Source of the DNA: Marinobacter sp.
GTDB taxonomy: Bacteria > Pseudomonadota > Gammaproteobacteria > Pseudomonadales > Oleiphilaceae
Assembly: GCA_017643965.1 (NCBI GenBank)
Contig: JAEPMM010000233.1
Span: forward strand, 1-5,696
Length of the DNA: 5,696 nucleotides
Direction of reading: 5' to 3'
Below, one piece after another: positions 1-5,696 of the stretch. Position 1 is the first letter of the stretch. Each line of letters begins with the position of its first letter. The position numbers were made by a program, and so were the translations under genes. Under the pieces are notes generated by a model, which was not told where the DNA came from, made no database searches, and saw only the letters and a list, made by a program, of their open reading frames with translations.

Positions 1-89
1 CCAAGCAGTACGGCACCGTGCTCAAGCGCATCGTCAGCTACTCGCTGCCGGATCGTGTGCGCCAGCGCATCGCCCCGCAGATGGCCTAA
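1..89 (+). CDS. C-terminal fragment of an unidentified protein
   Basis: Reading from base 3, an open frame runs 28 codons to a TAA at 87-89. The tail is basic, contains the stretch YSLPDRVRQRIAPQMA, and ends in Met-Ala. The codons have the G/C-rich third positions seen in the other genes here, and the stop is followed at once by a hairpin, which supports a real gene end. The fragment is too short to assign a family and no motif is recognisable, so no function is proposed. It runs towards nsrR (convergent), so the two are not in one operon. Confidence 0.6.
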   Translation, partial: KQYGTVLKRIVSYSLPDRVRQRIAPQMA

Positions 90-98
90 TTCGGCCCC

Positions 99-130
99 TG
101 GCCGTCATCGGAGAATTCCGTTGACGGCCA
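99..130. terminator. Long hairpin between convergent gene ends, possible bidirectional terminator
   Basis: A perfect 9-bp inverted repeat, TGGCCGTCA (99-107) and TGACGGCCA (122-130), encloses a T-T mismatch and then a further 4-bp stem, CGGA (109-112) with TCCG (117-120), closed by a GAAT tetraloop. The result is a 13-bp stem with one internal mismatch. It starts 9 bases after the stop of the upstream plus-strand gene and lies 7 bases beyond the nsrR stop on the other strand, so it can form at the 3' end of both transcripts. Neither side has a T-tract, so it is not a canonical intrinsic terminator. It may act with Rho or protect mRNA 3' ends. The structure is certain from the sequence; the function is inferred. 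Confidence 0.6.
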
Positions 131-137
131 CTCTGGC

Positions 138-575
138 TCAGGCTATCTGCAAGAGTCGCAGCAATTGCGGCCTGTGCTGTTCCTGAATGACATCCGCCAG
201 TGTGTATTTGTCCAGCGCGTTGAGAAAGGCGTCGAGTGCTTCCGCAAACATCGATTTGAGACCGCACACTGGCGCGATGCGACACGCATTCTTCGACGAA
301 AAGCATTCAACGATGCTCATGTCCTGCTCCGTTTCACGAACCAGAATGCCCATGTTGATGTCGCCGGGCGACATGTGCAGGCGCATGCCACCTTTCTTGC
401 CCCGAACTGTTTCTATATAGCCTTTCTTGTTGAGCTGATGAACCACTTTCATCAGATGGTTCTTGGAAATCTCGTAGCTGTCAGCAATTTCCTGAATCGT
501 GGTGAGACGATCACCCTGCACTGCCAGATAGATCAGTACGCGTATTGAGTAATCTGTGTAACGGGTGATGTGCAT
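138..575 (-). CDS. nsrR: NsrR, nitric-oxide-sensing Rrf2-family repressor
   Basis: A 145-residue cytoplasmic DNA-binding regulator, the usual length for NsrR (about 140-150). Residues 1-60 form the Rrf2 winged helix-turn-helix, opening TDYSIRVLIYLA; the wing is the GKKGGMRL stretch near 59-66. Three cysteines, C91, C98 and C104, sit in the cluster loop, and D8 is present. In characterised NsrR proteins these cysteines ligate a [4Fe-4S] cluster and an Asp at position 8 is the fourth ligand in the Streptomyces protein. The C-terminal run LDKYTLADV also closely matches E. coli NsrR. In the family, NO attacks the cluster and releases repression of NO-detoxification genes. The ATG at 575 is preceded by a TGGAG Shine-Dalgarno with a 7-nt spacer. 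IscR and RsrR are less likely because of cysteine spacing and the NsrR-like tail. The targets are not visible here; I found no convincing NsrR operator next to the gene. Confidence 0.93.
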   Translation of the reverse strand: MHITRYTDYSIRVLIYLAVQGDRLTTIQEIADSYEISKNHLMKVVHQLNKKGYIETVRGKKGGMRLHMSPGDINMGILVRETEQDMSIVECFSSKNACRIAPVCGLKSMFAEALDAFLNALDKYTLADVIQEQHRPQLLRLLQIA

Positions 576-790
576 TCAAATACTCCAGAGATGCAGTTAG
601 CCAGTTCCATACGACGACCCGGAACCCAGGAACGCCGACAACCTGAAAACATGGGCCTGTGCCCAAATCCGGCAAAGATATACGCAAGAACTTTGAATCC
701 GGTTCTCCCTGTCATCACGCGTCTGCTGGACGCTCGGCTGTCGCGTCTCATGGTACAAAGTTTACCGGCATTTGATGCATAGATCTTCCC

Positions 791-891
791 GGTTGCTGAA
801 ACGGCAGCAGCCCAGCCACCGGAATCGACCCGCGCGTTATCGGAATGATTGATCCGGCCGACGATCCTTGCTCTACTGATGTTCAGACATC
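791..891 (+). promoter_or_regulatory. Possible structured leader upstream of moaA
   Basis: Three consecutive potential stems lie in the 130 bases before moaA. The first is GGTTGCTG (791-798) with CAGCAGCC (805-812), 8 bp including one G-U pair, with a 6-nt loop. The second is CCGG/ATC (819-826, one A bulged) with GATCCGG (851-857). The third is GATGT-TCAG-ACATC (878-891), 5 bp with a tetraloop. If transcription begins upstream of about 790, these would fold in the moaA 5' leader. moaA leaders in some gammaproteobacteria carry the Moco RNA motif, but I could not verify its conserved core here. The alternative is that transcription starts near 884, in which case the stems are only DNA palindromes. 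Confidence 0.25.
849..877 (+). promoter_or_regulatory. Weak sigma70-like promoter candidate for moaA
   Basis: TTGATC (849-854) matches the -35 consensus at four of six bases, and TCTACT (872-877) matches the -10 at four of six, with the ideal 17-bp spacer. Transcription would start near 884, leaving a leader of about 38 bases before moaA. The overlapping palindromes at 878-896 (GATGT/ACATC and TGTTC/GAACA) would then straddle the start point, where an operator could sit. The match is modest and could be chance. Confidence 0.28.
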
Positions 892-921
892 GAACAACAG
901 TGCTGTAACAGGATTGCCTCC

Positions 922-1914
922 ATGCCACAGACCACGCTGACAGACCGATTCGGCCGCACCGTAAACTACGTGCGCCTGTCCGTTACTGATCGATGCGATT
1001 TCCGCTGCGTGTACTGTATGGCCGAAGAGATGACATTCCTGCCCCGTCAGCAGGTGCTCACTCTGGAGGAAATTGCCAGGGTGGCAAGAACGTTTGTTTC
1101 CCTGGGTACCGAAAAAATCCGGCTGACCGGAGGCGAGCCTCTGGTGCGTAAGGATATCCTGGAGCTGGTGAAGGAAACCGGCAGTTACGGCCTGCGGGAC
1201 TTTGCCATGACCACCAACGGCAGCCAGCTGCCAACCATGGCGGAATCCCTGCGCAAGGCGGGACTGAACCGGCTTAACATCAGCCTGGATTCCCTGGACC
1301 CGGACAAGTTTCACCGCATTACCCGCACCGGACGGCTGAGCCAGGTGCTGGACGGCATCGAGGCCGCCAAAGACGCCGGGTTTCAGGGCATCAAGCTCAA
1401 CACCGTGGTGATGAAAGGCGGCAACGATCAGGAAGTACCGGAGCTGGTGGAGTTTGCCCGTCAGAAGAAGGTGGACATTACCTTTATCGAGGAGATGCCA
1501 CTGGGCGAGATCTCCGATCACGACCGCGGGCTGGTGCTGTGCACCAGTGACGAAGTTCGCGGCATCATCGGCCAGCATCATGAACTGACGCCCACACCGG
1601 AGGATTCCGGCGGGCCGGCCCGCTATTACCGGATGGCCGACAGCGACATCCGGGTTGGCTTCATATCTCCCCACTCGCACAACTTCTGCGCCACCTGCAA
1701 TCGTGTCCGGATGACAGTGGAAGGCCGCCTGTTGCTCTGCCTCGGTAACGAGCATTCGGTGGATCTGCGCCACGTGCTGCGCGCCCATCCCGAGTCGGAC
1801 GCGCCTCTGCGTCAGGCCATCATCGACGCCATGGACCTGAAGCCTGAGCGCCACCACTTCTCGACCGATGGCGACGTGCAGATCCTGCGATTCATGAACA
1901 TGACCGGGGGTTGA
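922..1914 (+). CDS. moaA: GTP 3',8-cyclase MoaA
   Basis: A 330-residue cytoplasmic radical-SAM enzyme that converts GTP to 3',8-cyclo-7,8-dihydro-GTP, which MoaC then turns into cyclic pyranopterin phosphate, the first stage of molybdenum cofactor synthesis. The N-terminal SAM-binding [4Fe-4S] motif is C25-x3-C29-x2-C32 (DRCDFRCVYCM), and the SAM-contacting GGEP is at 70-73. The second, substrate-binding cluster is C256-x2-C259-x13-C273, with R261 and R263 in CNRVRMT matching GTP-contacting arginines of the family. The protein ends in the conserved Gly-Gly tail needed for activity. Length is normal and nothing is truncated. The ATG at 922 begins right where family similarity starts, although its ribosome site (AGG at 910-912) is weak. 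The gene stands alone: nsrR is divergent, hemN convergent, and no other moa gene is in the window. Molybdenum cofactor would serve enzymes such as nitrate reductase; that link is inferred from context. Confidence 0.97.
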   Translation: MPQTTLTDRFGRTVNYVRLSVTDRCDFRCVYCMAEEMTFLPRQQVLTLEEIARVARTFVSLGTEKIRLTGGEPLVRKDILELVKETGSYGLRDFAMTTNGSQLPTMAESLRKAGLNRLNISLDSLDPDKFHRITRTGRLSQVLDGIEAAKDAGFQGIKLNTVVMKGGNDQEVPELVEFARQKKVDITFIEEMPLGEISDHDRGLVLCTSDEVRGIIGQHHELTPTPEDSGGPARYYRMADSDIRVGFISPHSHNFCATCNRVRMTVEGRLLLCLGNEHSVDLRHVLRAHPESDAPLRQAIIDAMDLKPERHHFSTDGDVQILRFMNMTGG

Positions 1915-1965
1915 TTTCGGTCCATTGCCTCTGACCCGTCATACAGATGGACACAGAAGGTTCCA

Positions 1966-3375
1966 TCAGATGATCCGCGAGAATCGCTGGCTTGCCCCCG
2001 CCTTCCGGTACCGATCAAAGATCTGGCAGATCGCCCGTATCAGTATCCGCCCTGCGGGCAGGACCTGCAGCGTTCGGCCGTCATCGGCAATCAGTTCGTC
2101 GCGCATCATCGGTTGCAGCCTTCGCAACTCATCGGCGAAGTAGCGGTCCGGGTTCTCACCCCATTGGTCCGCAAACTGCTGCCGGTCCAGCCGGAACTGA
2201 CAGATCAGCTGGCCGATCACCCAGCGGCGGATACGATCGTCCCGGGTCAGGTTCACGCCTTTGGTGATGGCGAGCTGGCCGGCATCAATGGCCGCTTCCC
2301 AGGCTGGCAGGTCGTGGTTGTTCTGGAAATAGGCATCGTCGGTCTGGCCGATGGCGGACACACCCAGCGACACCAGGTCGCAATCGGAATGGGTGGTGTA
2401 GCCCTGGAAGTTGCGGTGCAGCCGGCCTGCCCGCTGGGCCACCGCCAGGCTGTCGTCCGGCCGGGCGAAGTGGTCCATGCCAATGTATTCGTACCCGGCC
2501 TCCAGCAAGCGGTTGATGGTGCTGTGGAGGATCGTCAGCTTCTGCTGCGGCGTGGGCAGGGTGTCTGCCAAAATGCGGGTTTGCGGAAAAAACCGGTCCG
2601 GCAGGTGGGCATAACTGAACACCGAGAGCCGGTCGGGAGCCATCTCGATGACCGCCTCCAGAGTTTCTGCAAAGCTCTCCGGCGTCTGGTGGGGCAAGCC
2701 GTAGATCAGGTCCAGATTGATCGATCGGAAGCCGAGTCGACGGGCTTCGCTCAGCACGGTCTCGGTCATCTCGCGGGGCTGGATGCGGTTTACGGCTTTC
2801 TGTACCCGGGGATTCAGGTCCTGAACTCCCAGGCTGATGCGATTGAAGCCCAGATCCCAGAGCGTCGGCAGGGTGTCCTGACCCACTTCCCGCGGGTCGA
2901 TCTCCACACTGTAGTCCCGCTCTTCATCGCGCTGCAGATTGAACAGCTCACTGTAGCCCGCCATCAGGTGGGCCATCACCTCTCGCGGCAGGAAGGTGGG
3001 GGTGCCACCGCCCCAATGCAACTGACGAACCGGCCGGTCCGCGCCGAACAGTCGCGCCTGCATAGCAGCCTCTTTCAGCAGGCGCTCCACGTAGGGCATG
3101 GCCTTGTCACGCTTCCTGGTGATCACCTTGTTGCAGGCACAGTAGTAACAGAGGTGCGCACAGAACGGCAGGTGCGTATAGAGTGACAGCGGCCGGCCAC
3201 TTGCTTGGCTGCGGGCAGCCGCCTGCGCCATATCGTTCAACGGATAATGCGGGTCGAACTCAACGGCTGTCGGGTAAGAGGTGTAGCGCGGGCCGCTCAG
3301 ATCATAGCGTTGTATCAGCGCATCATCCCAGATGAAGGGCTGGCGGGTGGAAGCGAGTGCGGAACTGGAAGCCAT
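1966..3375 (-). CDS. hemN: HemN, oxygen-independent coproporphyrinogen III dehydrogenase
   Basis: A 469-residue cytoplasmic radical-SAM enzyme that oxidatively decarboxylates coproporphyrinogen III to protoporphyrinogen IX without O2, allowing haem synthesis in anaerobic or microaerobic growth. Counting from the chosen start, the signature C72-x3-C76-x2-C79-x-C81 is complete, as in true HemN; Y66 and H68 lie just before it, and GGGTP is at 122-126. Other HemN hallmarks are SGPRYTSYPTA near 28-37, NLDLIYGLPHQTPESF, GMDHFARPDD, LHRNFQGYTT and the terminal FSRII. These separate it from the HemW-type paralogue. E. coli HemN is 457 residues. An in-frame ATG at 3423 would add 16 residues, but it has no Shine-Dalgarno and falls inside the predicted -10 element. 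The ATG at 3375 has GAG 7 nt upstream and follows the predicted transcript start. The gene is convergent with moaA (51-bp gap, no clear terminator) and divergent from the photolyase gene. Confidence 0.96.
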   Translation of the reverse strand: MASSSALASTRQPFIWDDALIQRYDLSGPRYTSYPTAVEFDPHYPLNDMAQAAARSQASGRPLSLYTHLPFCAHLCYYCACNKVITRKRDKAMPYVERLLKEAAMQARLFGADRPVRQLHWGGGTPTFLPREVMAHLMAGYSELFNLQRDEERDYSVEIDPREVGQDTLPTLWDLGFNRISLGVQDLNPRVQKAVNRIQPREMTETVLSEARRLGFRSINLDLIYGLPHQTPESFAETLEAVIEMAPDRLSVFSYAHLPDRFFPQTRILADTLPTPQQKLTILHSTINRLLEAGYEYIGMDHFARPDDSLAVAQRAGRLHRNFQGYTTHSDCDLVSLGVSAIGQTDDAYFQNNHDLPAWEAAIDAGQLAITKGVNLTRDDRIRRWVIGQLICQFRLDRQQFADQWGENPDRYFADELRRLQPMMRDELIADDGRTLQVLPAGRILIRAICQIFDRYRKAGASQRFSRII

Positions 3376-3421
3376 AGTCAAACTCGGAACGGGGCAAAGG
3401 GTCAGGTCAGGAATGCCGCCC

Positions 3422-3463
3422 ATGGTAGGGCAACTGACTGGTTTCCGATTTGATACGGATCAG
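3422..3463 (-). promoter_or_regulatory. FNR/ANR-activated promoter of hemN
   Basis: Bases 3450-3463, read on the minus strand, are CTGAT-CCGT-ATCAA, matching the FNR/ANR consensus TTGAT-N4-ATCAA at 9 of 10 defined positions. TACCAT (3427 down to 3422) is a plausible -10 element, four of six matches. Its spacing puts transcription start near 3415 and the box centre at -41.5, the classic class II position for FNR-type activators. The resulting leader is about 40 bases to the ATG at 3375. FNR/ANR control of hemN is well established in Pseudomonas and relatives, which supports the call. The sequence match is seen; binding is inferred. Confidence 0.65.
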
Positions 3464-3589
3464 CTTACGGACCGCAAAACCGCCCCAGGCGGATTCAATC
3501 GGGCCGCCGGCTGAACCACCCTTGCGCCCCCGGCGTATTCCCACTACCCCTGATGGGGGCCTACCCGCACGCAAAGGAGCACCCCGGCC

Positions 3590-5122
3590 ATGGCACACCT
3601 GATCCTGATCCTCGGCGACCAGCTGACCACCGACATCAGTGCACTCCGGAACGGCGATCGCCAGCGGGACCGGGTGGTGATGGCAGAGGTCCATGCCGAG
3701 GCCAGCTACACCAATCACCACAAGAAGAAGCTGGTGCTGCTGTTCAGCGCCATGCGCCATTTCGCCCGGCAGCTGGAGGCAGATGGCTGGCAGGTGCACT
3801 ACCAGCGCTATCACCCCGACAATGAGGCGCAGAGTCTGGAAGCGGTGATCGCCGGCCAGCTGAAGGATGCCGGCGCAGACCGGGTGATAACGACCGAGTG
3901 CGGCGAGTGGCGCCTGCATGAGCAGATCAGCCAGTGGCATGAACGGCTGGGGGTGCCGGTCGAGATCCGCCCGGACACACGCTTCATTGCCAGCAAACAG
4001 GAGTTTGCCGACTGGGCCGAGGGTCGCAAACAGCTGCGGATGGAGTTCTTTTACCGGGAAATGCGGAAAAAAACCGGGTTACTGATGACCCCCGAAGGCA
4101 AGCCGGAGGGCGACCAGTGGAATTTTGATGCTGACAACCGCCGCAAATGGACGGGCAAACCACCGGCACCGGCGCCGTTCCGGGTCGAGCCCGACGCCGT
4201 GACCGCAGAGGTCATCAGGCAGGTGGATGAGCACTTTGGCGATCACTTCGGCACCACGGAGGATTTCCACTTCGCCGTGACCGCCGAGGACGCTGCGCAG
4301 GCACTGGATTACTTTATCGATTTTGCCCTGCCCTGTTTCGGCGCCTATCAGGACGCCATGTCGGATGACGAGGACTGGCTGTTCCATTCCATCCTCTCCC
4401 CCTACATCAATGCCGGCCTGCTGGACCCCCTGGCGGTGTGTGAGGCCGCCGCGCAGGCCTGGTATGGCGGGCGCGCACCGATCAACGCGGTGGAGGGTTT
4501 CATTCGCCAGATTCTCGGGTGGCGGGAATTCGTGCGTGGTATTTACTGGCTGAACATGCCGGGCTATGCCGCCGAAAACCGGCTTGGCAACAGCCGCGCC
4601 CTGCCGTGGTTCTACTGGACCGGCGACACCCGAATGCGGTGCATGCACAAGGCCATCGACGCCACCCACCGCAACGCCTATGCCCACCACATCCAGCGGT
4701 TGATGGTCACGGGCAATTTCGCGCTGCTGGCTGGCATCAAACCGGAAGAGATCTGTGACTGGTACCTGGCGGTGTACGCCGATGCCTATGACTGGGTGGA
4801 ACTGCCCAATGTGCTGGGTATGGTGATGCATGCCGATGGCGGTTACCTGGGTTCCAAGCCCTATGCGGCGAGTGGCAAGTACATCAACCGGATGTCGGAT
4901 CACTGTAAAAGCTGCCACTACAAGGTCAACAAATCCACCGAAGAGGATGCCTGCCCCTTCAATGCCCTGTACTGGCATTTTATCGACCGCCACCGCGATG
5001 ATTTCGCCAACAATCCGCGCATGGGAATGATGTACCGCAATTGGGACAAACAGAAACCGGAACAGCGCACGGCCCTGTTGAAGCGGGGGGAACAGCTGCT
5101 GATCAACATTGAAAAGCTGTAA
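3590..5122 (+). CDS. Iron-sulphur bacterial cryptochrome/photolyase (PhrB/CryB type)
   Basis: A 510-residue flavoprotein of the FeS-BCP branch of the photolyase/cryptochrome family. Members studied include Agrobacterium PhrB, which repairs (6-4) photoproducts with light, and Rhodobacter CryB. The N-terminal part (about 1-135, from LILILGDQLT) is the alpha/beta antenna domain, and the C-terminal helical half binds FAD. Cysteines C351, C439, C442 and C455 match the four [4Fe-4S] ligands of PhrB with a constant offset of one. With the same offset, H366/H367 match the active-site histidines, W343, W391 and Y431 match proposed electron-transfer residues, and Y425 is kept. These assignments rest on remembered PhrB numbering. 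All key positions are intact, so repair activity is likely, though a photoreceptor role cannot be excluded. The ATG at 3590 has a strong AAAGGAG (3573-3579), 10 nt upstream. hemN is divergent; no clear promoter was recognised in the 126 bases between the FNR box and this start, only small hairpins such as CCCC-TGAT-GGGG at 3547-3558. Confidence 0.93.
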   Translation: MAHLILILGDQLTTDISALRNGDRQRDRVVMAEVHAEASYTNHHKKKLVLLFSAMRHFARQLEADGWQVHYQRYHPDNEAQSLEAVIAGQLKDAGADRVITTECGEWRLHEQISQWHERLGVPVEIRPDTRFIASKQEFADWAEGRKQLRMEFFYREMRKKTGLLMTPEGKPEGDQWNFDADNRRKWTGKPPAPAPFRVEPDAVTAEVIRQVDEHFGDHFGTTEDFHFAVTAEDAAQALDYFIDFALPCFGAYQDAMSDDEDWLFHSILSPYINAGLLDPLAVCEAAAQAWYGGRAPINAVEGFIRQILGWREFVRGIYWLNMPGYAAENRLGNSRALPWFYWTGDTRMRCMHKAIDATHRNAYAHHIQRLMVTGNFALLAGIKPEEICDWYLAVYADAYDWVELPNVLGMVMHADGGYLGSKPYAASGKYINRMSDHCKSCHYKVNKSTEEDACPFNALYWHFIDRHRDDFANNPRMGMMYRNWDKQKPEQRTALLKRGEQLLINIEKL

Positions 5123-5132
5123 CGCATTTTTT
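5092..5132 (+). terminator. Possible intrinsic terminator after the photolyase gene
   Basis: ACAGCT (5092-5097) pairs with AGCTGT (5115-5120), and TCA (5103-5105) with TGA (5110-5112) could extend the stem across an internal loop. A run of six T follows at 5127-5132. The stem overlaps the last codons of the photolyase gene, is only 6 bp and A/T-mixed, and is separated from the T-tract by 6 bases, so it would be a weak terminator. If it works, the downstream secreted-protein gene is transcribed separately. Confidence 0.35.
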
Positions 5133-5191
5133 CGATTCCGCTGCTACCATTACGGGCACTATTGTCTACAAAATGGAAGCTGGCGCTATTC

Positions 5192-5696
5192 ATGGGCATG
5201 CGTGGATTCCTGAAACGGGTCGTAGCCATCCTGATTCTTGGCTTTTCTCACACGGCCCTGGCGGAACTGAACCTCTACACCTTTACCGCTCCTCCCTATC
5301 AGGTTGTTGATAGTGACAGCGCGATCGGCACCATTGTCCGTGGCGAAACCGTTGAGGCGGTGGTGTGCGGCGTCGGTCTGGCCGGGTCATCGGTCTCCGT
5401 CAGAGTGGCGCCTCAGAACCGCGCGGTGCATGCCCTGCGCCGTAACCTGATTGATGGCTACTTCGCCATCGATTCCTCGGATGAGCTGGACCGTGTGGGC
5501 GTGCCGACCGCGCCCATCGCGCTGGAGAAGTGGTATTTCTTTTCCGGCAAAGCAGACATAGACCCACGCACTGCCCGGCTTGGCGTGGTGTCCGGCAGCA
5601 ATGAAGAACTGTGGCTGAAGAGCAACGGCTACGACGTGTTCCTCGGCGTGTCTACCGTGGAGCAACTGATCGCCCTGATCCATCGGGGCCGGATCG
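5192..5696 (+). CDS. Secreted solute-binding-like protein, family 3 type (3' end cut by window)
   Basis: The frame stays open for 168 codons to the window edge. Residues 1-24 look like a Sec signal peptide: basic MGMRGFLKR, a hydrophobic core VVAILILGF, then an ALA cleavage site before E25. There is no lipobox cysteine, so a soluble periplasmic protein is expected. The mature part starts LNLYTFTAPPYQV, typical of the first strand of family 3 extracellular solute-binding domains, and continues with DGYFAI (88-93), the usual place of the DG(Y/F) motif, then PIALEKWYFF and LGVVSGSNEE, a second-lobe entry strand. Such proteins are often annotated as amino-acid-binding ABC components, but many marine gammaproteobacterial members stand alone; the ligand is unknown. 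The ATG at 5192 has GGAAG (5175-5179) 12 nt upstream, better placed than for the in-frame ATG at 5198. It lies 69 bp after the photolyase gene on the same strand; whether they are co-transcribed is unclear. Confidence 0.75.
   Translation, partial: MGMRGFLKRVVAILILGFSHTALAELNLYTFTAPPYQVVDSDSAIGTIVRGETVEAVVCGVGLAGSSVSVRVAPQNRAVHALRRNLIDGYFAIDSSDELDRVGVPTAPIALEKWYFFSGKADIDPRTARLGVVSGSNEELWLKSNGYDVFLGVSTVEQLIALIHRGRI

Larger units (their letters stand above)
576..921. other. Divergent intergenic region between nsrR and moaA
   Basis: These 346 bases hold no convincing gene. The nsrR-proximal half (576 to about 780) shows the nsrR ribosome-binding site (bases 583-587 read on the minus strand) and a small hairpin, TGGGC-CTGT-GCCCA, at 652-665; no clear promoter for nsrR could be picked by eye. 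The moaA-proximal half contains several inverted repeats and a weak sigma70-like promoter, described separately. The short open frames that cross this gap overlap nsrR or moaA ends, lack good ribosome sites and resemble nothing known. Confidence 0.7.

Noticed and set aside
571..600. Possible NsrR operator next to the nsrR start (TGCATT at 571-576, ATGCA at 591-595)
   Set aside because: The half-sites are too far apart (19 bases between comparable points instead of about 9) and match the known half-site poorly.
768..780. Possible NsrR operator GCATTT...ATGCAT upstream of moaA
   Set aside because: The spacing between the two half-site cores is two bases short of the usual arrangement and the outer bases do not match.
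533..928. 131-residue minus-strand and 70-residue plus-strand (570-782) open frames across the nsrR-moaA gap
   Set aside because: They overlap the ends of real genes, lack good ribosome sites, and their translations show no domain or membrane pattern.
883..1857. 324-residue minus-strand open frame opposite moaA
   Set aside because: It is fully antisense to a clear moaA, its translation is low-complexity His/Gln/Val-rich as expected from antisense of GC-rich coding DNA, and it resembles no family.
1920..1966. Possible terminator between convergent moaA and hemN (GTCCAT/ATGGAC, ATGGA/TCCAT)
   Set aside because: The stems are only 5-6 bp with long loops, there is no T-tract on either strand, and they compete with each other.
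2113..3186. 357-residue plus-strand open frame inside hemN
   Set aside because: It is antisense to well-conserved hemN codons, with no ribosome site or recognisable domain.
3450..3478. TTGATA at 3450-3455 as a -35 element for the photolyase gene
   Set aside because: No acceptable -10 hexamer lies 16-18 bases downstream, and the sequence is better explained as part of the FNR box for hemN.
4079..4993. 304-residue minus-strand open frame inside the photolyase gene
   Set aside because: It is antisense to the photolyase coding sequence and has a composition typical of shadow frames.

Overview
The window looks like chromosomal DNA from a GC-rich, facultatively anaerobic gammaproteobacterium. HemN, NsrR and MoaA resemble their gammaproteobacterial counterparts, and the overall style suggests Marinobacter or a relative. 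That genus is an inference from general resemblance, not from a search.

Layout from left to right: (1) the last 28 codons of an unidentified plus-strand gene, then a strong hairpin lying between convergent genes; (2) nsrR on the minus strand, a nitric-oxide-sensing Rrf2-family repressor; (3) a 346-bp divergent gap whose moaA-proximal half can fold into several hairpins; (4) moaA on the plus strand, the first enzyme of molybdenum cofactor synthesis; (5) hemN on the minus strand, convergent with moaA, for oxygen-independent haem synthesis; (6) a divergent 214-bp gap carrying a near-consensus FNR/ANR box placed exactly for activating hemN; (7) a plus-strand gene for an iron-sulphur bacterial cryptochrome/photolyase of the PhrB/CryB type; (8) the start of a plus-strand secreted protein resembling family 3 periplasmic solute-binding proteins, cut by the window end.

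Taken together, nsrR, moaA and hemN fit anaerobic nitrate/nitrite/NO respiration. Molybdenum cofactor serves nitrate reductase, HemN supplies haem without O2, and NsrR responds to NO. No nitrate, nitrite or NO reductase gene lies in the window, so a neighbouring denitrification cluster is inferred only. All four complete genes encode proteins predicted to bind [4Fe-4S] clusters. No tRNA, rRNA, CRISPR array or mobile element was seen. The families are known ones, and I found no convincing undescribed system. The most useful observations are the hemN promoter architecture, which fixes its start codon, and the possibly structured moaA leader.
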